Origin: Parvularia atlantis
Lineage: Eukaryota; Opisthokonta; Rotosphaerida
NCBI GenBank assembly: GCA_943704415.1
Contig: CALSCO010001666.1
Span: forward strand, 1 to 64,000
Direction: 5' to 3'
Length of the DNA: 64,000 nucleotides
Below are positions 15,699-28,369 of this stretch, one piece after another. The notes under the pieces were generated by a model. That model made no database searches and had not been told where the DNA came from. It was given only the letters and a program-made list of their open reading frames with translations. The translations under genes were made by a program, and so were the position numbers. Positions within the stretch are counted from its first letter, which is position 1, and each line of letters opens with the position of its first letter.

Positions 15699-17117
15699 TC
15701 AGCACACGAGCGAGCGGTCAAGGAAGCGCAGCAGCCGCTGGCGGTACTCGTCCTGCGCGGCCTCGTAGCACTCGGTGTGACGGCCGTCGGGCACGATCCA
15801 GAGCTCTGCGCGATTGCGGGTTTGGTCGGCGCCACCCACGCGCGCGCGCACACGCACCCTTGTTGTCGTGCGGGACCGCGCGCAGGATGCGCGCCGAGTG
15901 CTCGATCGGGAAGCGCCGGTCCTTCGTGCCGTGGATGAGCAGGACGGCCTGGTCGCGCAGGACGCGGGCGGCGTCCTCAGCGGCACGAGGTGCGGCGTCT
16001 GCGCGAGAGGCGCGTGCTCAGCGTGCTCGCGCAGCTCGCCGCGGCAGGGGCACGCACTGGGCCGGCGCAGCGGGTCGCCATGACGCAGGCGGAACAGTGC
16101 CAGCTCGACGATGAGCGGCACCAGCAGCGGCAGCAGCGACAGGCCGCGCACGACCGGGTGCAGCGTGTACACGAACGAGTTGAGGATGTCGGTCATGCCG
16201 TCGCGCGGGGAGCTGTACGGGCACTCGGCGGCAATGGCGTTGACGAGCCTCGCGCTGGCGTCTGCGCGAGCGGCGCGATGAGCGAACGAGCGCTACACAA
16301 GGCGCGGGGCGGGCGCACACGACGTCTCCTCGTCCATTGCGCCCGCCAGCAGCGACAGCACCGCGCCGTTGGACGCGCCCAGCAGGCACACGCGCTCCCA
16401 GTGCAGCATGCGCCGCGCAAACTGTGCCGCGCCGAGCACGTCGCGGTACGCGTCCAGCCCCCAGTCGAGCCCACGGCCAGTGCCGTCACTACGCATCGTG
16501 CGCGCGTAAGCATCCTCTATCTGCCTCGCTCCTCCGTCTGGGCACGCACCTGATGCCGTGCTCGCGGTAGTCAAACAGGAGCACGTCATAGCCGGCCTCG
16601 TGCAGCCACGGCAGCATACGCAGCTGCTCGCGGCGGTCGCGTCCGCCGCCGTGCGCACCCACGACGCCGCGCACGACGTGCTGCGGCCTGCGTGCCGACG
16701 CGCGGCTCAGGCGCCGCCAGGCCCACGGTCCACGTGCGCACGCGCACCCGACGCGCCGCCCGGGCACGTGCCAGCCGCGCAGGACCGGCTGCGGCGCCTT
16801 GGGGTGGTCGGCGTGCGCGACGGGCGTGAACTCGACCTCGGAGAAGGGCAGGCCAAAGTCGATGCGCGGGTCGCTGATGTAGGGCAGCCACACGGGGTCG
16901 ATCGGGCGGCCTGCGTGCGCGTCGTTAATTGTGCGGTGCGCGTCAACGGCGACGCACCCTTCATCGACAGGCCCTCGGCCGGCTTGCGGTGCGCGTAGTG
17001 CGGCGGCACGAGCAGCTGCGCCGACACGAACCAGCAGAGCACGCCCACGTAGAGCGCAGCCAACGCGAGCGCGACGCCTAGAGCCACAAGCAGCGCGTCT
17101 ACATCGCCTCCGTCCAT
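15699..17117 (-). CDS. Alpha/beta hydrolase, BEM46/ABHD type, membrane-anchored
   Basis: A serine hydrolase with a single N-terminal membrane anchor (residues about 8-32, a run of Val/Leu/Ala ending in WFVSAQLL). The catalytic pattern is complete: an HGGG-like oxyanion segment, the nucleophile elbow GASNG (Gly-x-Ser-x-Gly), an Asp in HGTKDRRFP and a His in PDGRHTE. A FDYREHG block matches BEM46/ABHD12-13-17-like enzymes, which are lipases, lysophospholipases or depalmitoylases; the substrate cannot be told from sequence. Seven or so short introns. The start at 17117 places the anchor at the extreme N-terminus. The condensin gene ends 70 bases upstream on the same strand. Confidence 0.82.
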
Positions 17118-17187
17118 GGGACCACCCGGTACGTCACAGCAGAAGGAGTTCATAAACACATCATACCGGTGCGCTGACAGACCGCGC

Positions 17188-20100
17188 TCACTTCTCGTTG
17201 TCCTCCTCCTCGGCATCGTCCTCCTCGTCCACGATGCGCCGACGCGGCCGGCGCGCGGCACCTGATGCGGCGGCGCGCGCGGTCCGGCCTGCACGCGGTG
17301 CCGGCGCGTCGTCGTCGTTGTCGCCGTCCGCGTCGAGCTCGTCCGCACCCTTGCGCGACCGTGCGGGCTTGCGACGCGGCGCGCGCGGCTTGGCTGGTGC
17401 GGGTGCGGACGCCTGGTCGCCGTCGGCCGTTGCTGATGCTGCTGCGGTGGCGGCAGTGGCGGATGGCGCGGTCTTGGGCGCCCGTCGCCCCGCGGCCTTC
17501 TTGGACGCTGTCGCGGCCTTGTGCGCCGTGTGCTGGTCGTCCACGCCCTTGTCGTGCAGCTCGCGCAGGCGCGCCTCAAACTCGTCCAGCACGGGCTTGG
17601 TCTCGGCCTTGAGGAACTTGCGCGCCTGCGGGCGGCCCGTCAGTGGCGCGGCGGCGGCAGCGACGGCGCGCGACCTTGGTGACGATGTCGTTGAAGTTGT
17701 TCCAGACCTGCTCGTCGTGCAGCTTGTCCTTGTACTGCGGCAGGGCCTCCATGAGCCTCTTGACCGTGCGATCGCTCGTGTACGACAGGCGCGAGAGGCA
17801 GAACGACAGGTCGCGACACTGCCGCTCGACCTGTGCGCGCGTCGACGTCAGCCCACACGCCGCGTCAGCCCACAAGCCGCGTCTGCACGCGCGCGCGACG
17901 CACGTCCGTCTGCCCGATGCGGTTGCACAGCTTCTCGACCAGGTTCTCGGTCTGCTTGTCCTAGCGGTCGCGTCGCTGTGTCAGCCGTGTCGCGTACGGT
18001 ACACCACGCCGCACCTTCTGGATGAAGCTGAAGATGTAGTCGATCACGCGCCGGAACGACTCCTCGCTGAGCGCGTTGGCGCCGCTCGACAGCCCGCTGA
18101 TGATGTCCGGCAGGTTGTTGTAGATCGCGTTGTCCTTGGCTGCCATCTCGGCAAAGAAGAGCTGCGCGGCGCGTGCTCAGTCCGACGCGCACTGCCAGCC
18201 GTGCGCTTGGCAGCACCTTGGCCAGCTCCGAGATCTTGGCGTCGGGCTCGTCCAGGCACTTGGCCATCTCGGCGATCTGGCCCTTGACCTGCCGCGGCGG
18301 GTGAGCCTCGGCGCACGAACGCGCGCGCACGCCACCTTGATCATGCCGTTGAGGATCAGGTGCGACAGGACCATGAGCGTGTTGCTGCGCACATAGAGCG
18401 ACGGGTCGCTCAGGCGGCGGTACAGGTGCGCGATGTTCTCGTCGATCAGGCTGCGCTCCGCGTCAGCCCACGCCAGCCTTCGACCGCACCGAGCGTGCGC
18501 ACCTGCTGAAGCAGATGGCCATGTCGCCCAGCGCAATGACAATGTTGGCGCGGATTACCTCCGACACCGACTTTTCGAGCAGCGTGAGCAGCAGCTGCAG
18601 CTGCGACTCGCAGTACTCGGCCGAGACACACATGAGTTTGCACAGGCACAGCACGGCGGCCGTCTGCACTGTGTCGTTCTGCGCGGCCGATGTCAGGCTG
18701 TGCACTTGCAGCGCACGGCTCGGCGGCGGCGGCGGCGCACCTCGAACGACTTGGGCATCGAGCAGATCTGCGACACCAGCGGCCCAAACACGGCCAGCAG
18801 CGACCCCTCGCCGTACAGCAGCTCGTTCTCGCGCACCTGGGCGGCCGGTGAGCAAGGCGCCGGCGCCGCCTGCCTTGCACGCGTGCACACACACACACAC
18901 ACCGTCTGCACGAGCTCGGAAAAGTCGTCCTCGACGTTGCCGCCCCCGACTACCTGGTCCTGTCACACGCCAGCGTGAGCACGGTGCGACCAGCCCCTTC
19001 GCGTGCGATCGCACCAGCTCGTCCGCTGCACTGGCCGCCTCCTTGCTCGCAGCGGTTGTGGCCTTGCCGGCCTTGCCGGCCTTGGCAAGCGGCTGCGCTG
19101 CCTCGGCCGAAGCCGTTTTCTGTTGTCGCGGCCGTCAGCTCGCGTCGTGCGGTCGGGCTGGCACGCACTTTGCTCTCCTTGCCGGCGCGGTGCAGCTTCC
19201 AGTGCCGCTCAATCGCCTCGAGATGGGCAATCTGCTTGACCGCGACGTGGCCGACCACGAAGAGCGTCTGCGCCAGCGTATCACACGCGACTCTGCGCCG
19301 TCGACCGTGTCAGCACAATTACGCACACGCGCAGGCGGAACGTACTCGCTGGCTGCGTCGGCTGCCAGGTCGCCGTCGGCCGCGCCGTCTCTCGGCGGCA
19401 CAACGCCAAACGCGCGCGCGGCCAGCTGCCGGATCAGCTCGGCGCAGGTCTTGTCGGGCGACTCGGTGAGCAGGTACAGGCACTCGATGGCCTGCTCGGT
19501 GACTTGCGACCTGCACCGCTCAATGTCACACGCTGCGCTGACACCTGCACAAAGACCCGCGCACGCACCACACGGCGTACGGCGCCGCCAACGACAGCAC
19601 CACGTCTGCCAGGCGTGCCGTGAGCGCGTGCGTCGGCGCGAAGCGCGCAAAGGCGTCGCGGCCCTGGCCCAGCGCCTTGGCTGCGACCGGGCTGTGAGAC
19701 GGGAGAGCACACAGCGCCGCATGTCGGGCACACCCTTGGCGCCGCGCTGGCGCGGGTTGAGCCGCTGCAGCGCCATGCACGTGTACAGCGCGACCATCGG
19801 GTCCGACTGGGGCAGCGGCGCGTCAGCGGTCGCAATCGCGCGAGCGCTGCCACGGCGCACCATGCCGTGCGTCGTCAGCCCGACGTTGACGAGCAGCTCG
19901 AGCTTGTCGGCGATCATCTCGGGGCGCGCGCGGCCGAGCATCGCCAGCAGCATGATGGCGCTGCGGCGGTGCTGCTTCGTCACGTCGGCCTTGGTGCCTG
20001 TAACGCAAGCGCACGCAGTCAGTCCACCGTGTGCTGTGCGGCAGACGCGCACCAAAGCAGCTCCAGAGCACGTGCAGCAGCTCCGACGCCACCAAACCGC

Positions 20101-23100
20101 GGCGCATCATGAGAAACAGGAGCTCGTCGAGCGATGTTAGCTGCGCCAGCGTCAAGTCCTTCGACAGGCTGCCGTGGCGTGCGCGCACGTGATGAGCATG
20201 CGAGCGCGCGGCCGCAGCGCGCACGCACTTAAACAGGTTGCGTGCCACGCGCTGTGCACGCTCCTTGCCCGGCAGCGATGGGTCCTCGGTCAGGAACAGG
20301 CTCTGGTACGCGCTGATCACGTGGTCCTTGATCGTCCGGTCCTTCACGTCCTTCGCGTCGATGTCGTCGATCGACACGGGCGCGCTGTCGCCCTTGGCGC
20401 TCGCGGCGGTCGCGGCTGCTGCTGCCGTGCCGACGCCTCCGGCCGCGGCGGGCGCGGTCGGCATGGACACGTCGTCCCTGGACCAGACGAGGTGCACCAT
20501 GTCCTTCACGCCCTCCTGCGCACGCAGGCAACGCGGTCAGCGCACTGCTTCAGTGGGCGTCGGTCAGTAACGCACATGCGCACACTCCAGCCCAAACTCG
20601 CTCGCGGTCGTGAAGAAGATCACGGTTTCGATCACGTCCTGCCCGCGCACGTCAGCAACGCGAGCAGGCCGTCACACACACGCATCGCGCACCGTCTTGT
20701 AGTTGGACACCATCAGCTGCTTGAGCACCGGCACGGCCGAGGCCACGGCTGCAAGAAAGTCGAGCGCGTCCTGGTAGTACCGCCGCTGCAGGCGCATCAC
20801 CGCGACCTTGGCGACCTGCCACGCCGGGCGCCGCGTGAGGGCGGGCTCGCCTCGGCAGGCCGTGAACACGACGCACCGTCTCTGCGTTCACCGCCGCCGG
20901 CATCGCCGTCTGCAGCGCGTTCTCCTTGTCGTCCTCGCCCTCGGGCTCCTCGTCCTCCGCGCCCTCGTCGTTCTCGGCCGTTTCACCTTCGTTCTCGTCG
21001 TCGTCATTGACCGGCTGGCGGCGCCGGCCAGCACGCTGGGACGCCTTCTTGGGCGATACGGGCGCGGCCTTGCGCGGCGACATCAGCTGAGCCGGATCGC
21101 TCGTCTGCAGCAGCGTCTGGTCGGACGGCCCGCGTCCGGTAAGCGGCGCACGCGCTGCAACCGCTGCAGAGGGTCGCACCTGCAGGCTGCGATCGATCTC
21201 GTCCACCTTGCCCTGGATCACCGACAGCGGCAGCTGCCCGCCGTCGATTCGGAACGGGTGAGTCTTGACGAACGCCGTCAGCAGCTGCACGGCGCGGCGG
21301 CGAACAGCTGGCGGCACCACGCTTCTTTTTTAGGATGGCCACGAACGCAGTCGCGGCGCGCACCGCTCGACTTGTCGCGCAACCGGTGCAGGCAGAGCGC
21401 GAGGAAGTGCGGGCGCATGCCCACTGGCATGGCGTTGGCACTGGCGCGGTGCCGTGCCGGGCGTCAGCGAGCATCGGGTGGCCACGCGAACGCGGCCGGC
21501 GCACTCAATGATGCCGAGGAGGGTCTGCATGAGCCGCGTGCGCACGTAGGCGTTGCTGTCGTGCGTGCGCTCCTCGAGCACGTCGAAAAGCGACTTGACC
21601 GCCGCATCCTCACCGCCCGTCGCAAGCGGCTGCGTGGTAGAGCCGGTTGAGCACGCGGCCAGGCGGACAAAGGATGCGCGCGCACCTGCTCGCCCTTTGA
21701 GTCTGCGAGAGGGGCGGCCTCGCCGTCTGCCGTGGACGCAGCGGTGCGCGCCAAGATCAGCTTGCCGACGACCTCAATCATGGCCATGCGCATGGTGTAC
21801 GACTGGGGCGGGAGCGCATGGTGAGACGCCGTGAGCCGCTCGCGCGCACGCAAGGTGGCGCACCTCCGAGTCGACGTGTTTCACGAGCATGCTGATCTTC
21901 TTGCTGACGACACGCGGCGCGACCTCGGCCAGGCGCACGAGGAACGCGCTGTACGCCTTGGGCGCGGTCGCGTCCTGGCCGTTGAACGACATCTTGGACA
22001 GGTCACTGCGCGGGCGGCACGCGCGTTGAGGCGTCGCCGCGGTTAAGCAGCGCGGCGCACGCACAGCAGCAGGTCGTCCGCAAAGCCCGAGGCGTCGTAC
22101 GCGACGGCCACGTGCGCGACAAAGTCGGCCATGCTCTCGGGCAGGTGGTCAAAGTACGGCAGGGCTTGCAGGATCGACGTCATAGCGGCTGTGCAGCGAT
22201 GGTAAGCTCGCGCCGCGCGGTTGGCGTGCCGCGCGCGCGTGCACCGGAGCCGTGGCGGTAGTGCTGGATGCACAGCGCGAGGACGTCAAACAGCGGTGCA
22301 CGCACGGCTGCGGTCTTGACGCTGTCCTTGTTCTCGAGTATGAGGTAGATCGGCTTGGTCACGGCGCTGCGTGCGGTCGGTCAGCGCGTGCACTCATCAC
22401 GTGCGCACGCGCGCGCACCCGACAAACGCGTCGCGGTCGGCGCCCATGTGATAGACGCGTCCGAGCGGCAGCATGAGGAGCTCGCGCAGACGAACGAGCA
22501 GCTGGGCCTGCCGTCGGTGTGTGAGGGAGCGCTCGGTGCGCGCGCGCAAGAGGCCGCACTTTGCCGCTCATCCAGTCCCACGCGGCGCCGGCGTCGTTGC
22601 CCGGCTTTGCCGCCGTCTGCGGGCCGCGTCAGCAGCCCCGCGGCCTTCACGGATGTCGCGCGCACCTTCTTCTTCTTGCCACCCGGCGCGGCCGCGTCGG
22701 GTTCGGCCGCAACCCCGCTTGGTGTCATCTTGGCGCTCTGCACGGCACAACCATCAGCTGACGGAGCCGTGCGGCGGGCGGGAGCGGGCGGCGCACCTCG
22801 GCCGCGTACATGAGCCAGTCGCACAGGAACAGCCAGCGCTCAAGCACCGCGCGCTCGTCCGAGAAGTCGGCGCCGGGCTCGCCCGCGAGCGCCGGCCGGA
22901 GCATCGCGATGCACGTGTCGAGGCCTGTGCGCGACGTCGGACGCGAAGTGCGCGAACACGCTGACTGGAGCCGCACCACCAGCGACGATCCCGTGCAGCA
23001 TCGAGCGCACGGCCGGCGGCAGCGCCGCAAAGTGCCTCAGCAGGTTGTGCAGCGGCTGGTGCACCTCGGCGGCCGTGACGGCGGCCTCGCTGTCCTCGAG

Positions 23101-23353
23101 CGTGTCGACGATGCCTGCGCGCGGGCGTGTCAGCGCGCGCCGTGCTTGCCGATGGCGCGCTACCGGTGAGCTGCGCACGCAGCGTCGCGACGTCGTCGCC
23201 GTCGCCGGCCCACGGGCACGCGCCGCAGTAGGCTTCGCGGTCCTCCTGCACGTGCGCGCGCGTGCGCGGCACGTCATGCCGCCGCCGCGCGCCCGCCCGC
23301 CCGTCGCGTGCCGTGCGCACCTGCAGCTGCAGCAGCTCTTGGTTCAGGTCCAT
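17188..23353 (-). CDS. NCAPD2: Condensin complex subunit 1 (CAP-D2)
   Basis: A HEAT-repeat regulatory subunit of condensin, needed for mitotic chromosome compaction. The diagnostic C-terminal Cnd1 region is clear: YVRSNTLMVLSHLILNGMIK, then IAEMAKCLDEPDAKI, KDNAIYNNLPDIISGL, EESFRRVIDYIFSFI and CRDLSFCLSRLSYT. The C-terminus is a basic/acidic tail ending in a DEE-rich stretch. Upstream exons carry HEAT-like helices (SMADFVAHVAVAYD, VSKKISMLVKHVDSEV, THDSNAYVRTRLMQTLLGI) and an acidic insertion before YQDALDFLAAVAS. More than 20 introns are inferred. The N-terminus (MDLNQELLQLQ, start 23353) lies 37 bases from the divergent epimerase start and is shorter than the human N-terminus, so a missed upstream exon is possible. 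Confidence 0.9.
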
Positions 23354-23390
23354 AACGGTTTTCGACTGTCGAGCTGTGTGACACGCGGCC
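23354..23390. promoter_or_regulatory. 37-base divergent spacer, NCAPD2 / aldose epimerase
   Basis: Thirty-seven bases separate the start codons of condensin subunit 1 and aldose 1-epimerase. The 5' untranslated regions must be nearly absent or overlap on opposite strands. No recognisable element beyond a purine/pyrimidine mix is visible. Confidence 0.5.
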
Positions 23391-24446
23391 ATGCTGCTTG
23401 CGACGGCGAACCAGAGCCTCCGGGTGATTGCGCTTGGCGCGACGCTGACGAACTGGACGGTGCGGACGACGGGCGCGGGCGAGGCCGTGGACGTGCTGCT
23501 GGGCTTCGACGACGAGGCCGCGTACCGCCACGCCGCGGCCACCGACAACTGCTACATTGGCTGCGTGTGCGGGCGCTACGCCGGGCGCGTGCGCCGGGGC
23601 CGCTTCGCGCTGCCGGCCGGCGTCGACGCGCGCGGCGCCCGCGAGGTGCAGCTCGACGTCAACAACGGCGACAACTGCCTGCACGGCGGGCGCAACGGCT
23701 GGGACAAGCGCGAGTGGACGGTCGTCTCGGCCGCGGCCGAATCGGTCACGCTCTCGCTGCACTCGCCCGCAGGCGACATGGGCTTCCCCGGCGCGGTCGA
23801 GGCCACGGTAACGTACACGCTCAGCGACCAGGCGGGGCTGCGCATCGACTTTGCCGTGCGCGCCGTCGGTGACGAGGCCTCGCCCGTCAACATCACCAGC
23901 CACGCCTACTTCAACCTCGGCGGCCTGCGCACGCGCGACGCCATGACCGCGCGCCTGCAGCTGCACGCCAACGAGTACGTCCCGCTCGACCCGCACACGC
24001 TGTGTCCGCGGCCGGAGCAGCCGCTCGCGCCGGTCGCGGGCACGCCAGTCGACTTTCGGCAGCCGCGGCCGATCGCCGACGACAGCGTCGACCGGGCGAC
24101 GTTTGCGGGCTTCGACGTGAGCTTCGCCGTGCGCGACTGGCGCCCGGACGGGCAGCTGCGCCACGTCGCGCACCTGTACGAGCCCGCGACGGGCCTAGCG
24201 ATGGACGTGCACAGCACCGCGCCCGACGCTCACCTCTACACGGGCTACTACCTCACGGGCGCGCTCGCTGCCAAGGCGGCGCACCGCACGCACGCGCACG
24301 CGTACGGGCGCTTCTCGGGCTTGTGCCTCGAGCTGCAGCAGTTCCCGGACGCGCCCAACCAGCCGGCGTACCCGAGCACGCTCGTCCGCCCGGGCGAGAC
24401 CGTGCGCCAGACGACCGTGTACCGCGTGTTTGCGGCCGCCTCGTGA
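23391..24446 (+). CDS. GALM: Aldose 1-epimerase (galactose mutarotase)
   Basis: Interconverts alpha and beta anomers of hexoses such as galactose and glucose. A single uninterrupted 351-codon frame matches the family along its length. Visible are CGRYAGRVRRGRF (substrate-binding Arg segment), LHGGRNGWDKREW with a conserved His, the NITSHAYFNL block with the catalytic acid His, and CLELQQFPDAPNQP with the catalytic base Glu. The usual first strands are slightly short (MLLATANQSLRVIALGATL). It is the only long gene here with no intron, in a neighbourhood where genes have 3 to 20, which suggests transfer from bacteria or a retrocopy. Codon use is as GC-rich as that of its neighbours, so any such event is not recent. 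Confidence 0.95.
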   Translation: MLLATANQSLRVIALGATLTNWTVRTTGAGEAVDVLLGFDDEAAYRHAAATDNCYIGCVCGRYAGRVRRGRFALPAGVDARGAREVQLDVNNGDNCLHGGRNGWDKREWTVVSAAAESVTLSLHSPAGDMGFPGAVEATVTYTLSDQAGLRIDFAVRAVGDEASPVNITSHAYFNLGGLRTRDAMTARLQLHANEYVPLDPHTLCPRPEQPLAPVAGTPVDFRQPRPIADDSVDRATFAGFDVSFAVRDWRPDGQLRHVAHLYEPATGLAMDVHSTAPDAHLYTGYYLTGALAAKAAHRTHAHAYGRFSGLCLELQQFPDAPNQPAYPSTLVRPGETVRQTTVYRVFAAAS

Positions 24447-24524
24447 GTGCCGCCTTTTGATTGCGATCATGCGTGTTTTGGGCAAGGCGGAACAAACAAA
24501 TGATGATCAGGCGGCGCGCGGGCG

Positions 24525-24695
24525 TCACAACGGCAACCACAACTTGCCCAGCTGCAAGCGCACAAAGGCGTGAGCCTGCCTGTCGGGAGCGCACGCACAG
24601 GTCGCACCTGGTCGCTGGACGCCGTTGCGACCATGCGGGTGGCACTCGACACGGCCATGCTTGTGATCGTGTCAGCGTGGGCGTCTTGGATCTGC

Positions 24696-24729
<34 letters not shown>

Positions 24730-26398
24730 TAGACGTCAGCGCGGCGCGTTCGGTTCCTGCGTAGTGCGTGCCTGGGCGCGGTGCCCGGTGGCAAAGTTCC
24801 ACAGCGCGATGTGCTGCCGCACGCCGAGCAGCAGCGTGTTGCTGTCGGTCGGGTGGAACACGCACGAGGTCACCTGCGCCGCGGCCCGTCTGAGCACAGA
24901 GCGCAGGCACAGGGGCACACGCGCATGCACCTCGTGGCTGCTCGTCTCGGAAAACAGCGTGGCGAGGTTGGTCGAGTCGTGCACGGTCACGAAGTTGTCC
25001 GACGTGGCCACGACAAACTTGCCGTCGCGCGACCAGTCGATCGAGCGGATCTGGGCGCTGGGTGTGAGCGGCGCTCGCAACACAGCCGCGACTGGGCACA
25101 CCGGCCGCGGGTGCGTCACCGCGCTGCTACGGATCGTGCCCGTGCTCACGTCGACCAGCTGCAGGTCAGTGTCGGCGGCCACCGCTACGACGCTACGTCC
25201 GTCGTGGCCGCGGATCTGCCGGATCGGCCCGCGCATCTGCGGGCGCGGCGACGGGTGACACGGCGTCCGCGGCGCGCCTCCGCCTCGCCATGCGCACCGT
25301 CTGCCGCGCACTGATGTGGTGCCCGCCGCCCAGCGACCACACGATCAGCGTCCCGTCCGTGTCGCCCGACAGCAGCGTGTGGTGGGCCGCGGACGCAAAC
25401 TCGACCGTGGTGACGCTGGCCTGGTGGCCCGCGAGCACCATCACGCAGCCCGGCGTGCTCACGAAGAACTTCCAGATGCGAATTGTACGGTCGCTCGATG
25501 CGCTCGCACACCGCCCCTCGGGGCCGAAGCGCACGTCCGTGACCGTCTGCGTGTGTCCGTCATGCGCGCGCACCAGGCTCCCGTCCGCAGTCGACCACAG
25601 GAGGGCCTGCGAGCACGTCTGCATGAATGCGCGCCGCAACGCAACCCACCGAGCGCGTGCCTTCTTGTCGTCGCCGCCTGTGACCACAAACTGCCCGTCG
25701 TCCGAGAAGGCGCAGCAGACAACCTGCGGCCGCAGAGGGTCATGCACAGGAGCATGCACGTGCCGCGACAGACGCACCGCGCCCGGGTGCCCTTTCAGCG
25801 TGGCCCAGTGCTGCAGGAGCGACGAGGCATCCGCATCTGGCCCACCCGCCTCAGAGGCACCTGCCGCTGCGAGCGCGCGTCAGCGCGCCACATGGGCAGC
25901 CACGCGCCGCACCTGCCGGTGCCGCCTCGTTGTACGTGTCCGGGGCCAGGAACGCATCAACGTCAGCCGCGTGCAGGTCGTACCGGTCGTCGCCGTGCGC
26001 GCCGAGGAAGAGCTGCGTGCGCGATCAGCGCAGCAACAGATGACGTGCGCCGGTGACGTGCGCACGTCTTCGCGCACGCGCTCGCTGCCGTTGGCGCGCA
26101 GCAGGTCCTCGCCGTCACCGTCCTGCGCGCGCGCGCGCGTCAGCCCGTGCGCGGGCACACGGGCGGCGCTCACAGAGGGCAGCTGCAGAAAGGCGCTGTC
26201 GGCAGGGCGGGGCGCGCTGTCGTCCCCACTCGATGACTGCTGCGACAGCGACGCCGACTGCTGCGACAGCTGCAGTGTGGACGCCTGGGAGTGGGCCTGC
26301 GCTTGCGCCTGGGCCTGTGCTTGCCGTCCGCGGCGCATCTGTGGGACGCGTTGCAGGTGCACCTTCACATGCTGCTGCTGCTGCTGGTGCTGCTGTTG

Positions 26399-26476
<78 letters not shown>

Positions 26477-27475
26477 TTGCTGTTGATGCTGGCGCGACGC
26501 GGTCAGCACTGCGGACGAACATCGCACGCCGGCGCTGTGCCTGCGGTATGTATAGCATGGAGCGCTGGCCGCACGCATCGCGTCAGTGTCGCTCACGCGG
26601 AACAGTGCTGTGCGCACCGGAGCAGCGTGGTCGCCATAGGCCTGCTGGTCCGGCGACGTGAGCAGCGGCTCGTGCTGTGCCTGCGCGGGCATCGGCAAAC
26701 CCGAGTGCATGCCTGCGGAGGGCGATACCGCCGACTGCGTCGCGTGAGTGCGGCTCCGCGCAGCCTGTCAGCCGCACCGGTGCGTAGGGGCTCGGGGCCG
26801 CGGCGTGGCCCGGGCTGAACACGTGCGAGGGCAAGACGGTGCCCGGCGGGGAGACGGTGACCGCGCCCGGGCTGCCCCACTGCCACGCGCCAGAGGCGAC
26901 GAGGCGGCCTGAGTGGCGTGCGCGTGAGGCTTTCCGCAGCCAGGCAACGTGCGGGCGCACCGGCCGGGTGTGGCGAGGCCCCCGGCGTGCCGTTTGGCGA
27001 CTGCATCGTCTGCTCGGTCTTGACGCGCTTGGCTGGCGGCGCCGGTTATTAGCACGCGAGCGCGTGCACAGGCGACCGCTCTAGCACGCACCGCCTTTGC
27101 CGCCCTCGCCCTTGGTCTGCTGCGAGCGCACGGACGCAGACGCGTGAGTCCTGGCCGGCAGCGCAGAACGGCAGCGTACCGTCTTGGGCTGCACGGGCGT
27201 CTGCGGCTGCGATGTAGGCGACTGCTGAGCGACGTGGCGTGCGCGAGCGTGAGCGCAGTGCGCTGACGCAGTGGCACATGCGGGCGCTGCACCTCGTACG
27301 CCGCCGGCTGTGGCTGCTGCTGCTGTTGCGTGGCACCTGGGCGTATGGCGCGTGTCAGCGTGCTCTTCACGACGCGCAGCCACGGTTGACGCACCCTTGC
27401 TGCTCGTCCTGTGGGCCCTGGGTGGGCGGGCGGCACCGCGCCCGGCCGCGGCGGCTTCAGAGGCGATGATATGCA

Positions 27476-27556
<81 letters not shown>

Positions 27557-28320
27557 GAGCGTGCGCCGCTGAGCCGCTGCAATGGCCCCAGGGGCCTTGG
27601 GAAGACGCACAGGAGCGTCGCCGAGCGGCCACTGCAGCGACGGGTCCCGGCTGACGGTGCTCGCCGCGTACGGCGACTGCACGGCGTCCGCAGCCGCGTA
27701 TGACATCATCCCGTGGCCGTTGATGGGCCGCTGCGCCGCCTGCGCGCATGTGTGAGCGCGCTGCAGCCAGTGCATATGCGCGCGCGCACACACCACGTAG
27801 GACGTGACGGAGGTCAAGGGCCGCGGGCCGTGTGCGTGCGGCGCAGCGACCTGTGGCCTCCCAAGACGCACGGCCTGCAGCTGCATCTGCTGCTGACGCA
27901 GCCGCTCTTGCAGGGCGTGCTGACGTGCCTGGTGAGCACAGCGGGCGGGCGCGTGTATGAGCGCACCGTCTGCGCGCCGACGTAGGCCGCGGCGTGGACC
28001 GAGGCCGGTTGGCGCGCGCGCGCCGCAAACACGTCCCAGAACACCGCCCACCACTCTGACAGGAAGCCGCCGTCCGAGTGGATGTGGTCGTCGTCCACCG
28101 AGAGCGGGCCGGCCTCGACGGCGAGCGCCTGAGCGGTCTGGATGAGGCCGCGCTTGATAAGGTACTCGTAGATGCGTACGTTGAGCCTGCGCCGGCGGGC
28201 CGCGCGTGTCAGCCCGCGTCTCGTGTGCCGCGGGCGCGCGCGACGTGCTTGTGGTCCGAGTCGCTCCTGGCCGCGGCGTCGGTGTGGCGCTGCTGGTGCT
28301 GGTGCTGGTGCTGGTGCTGG

Positions 28321-28369
<49 letters not shown>

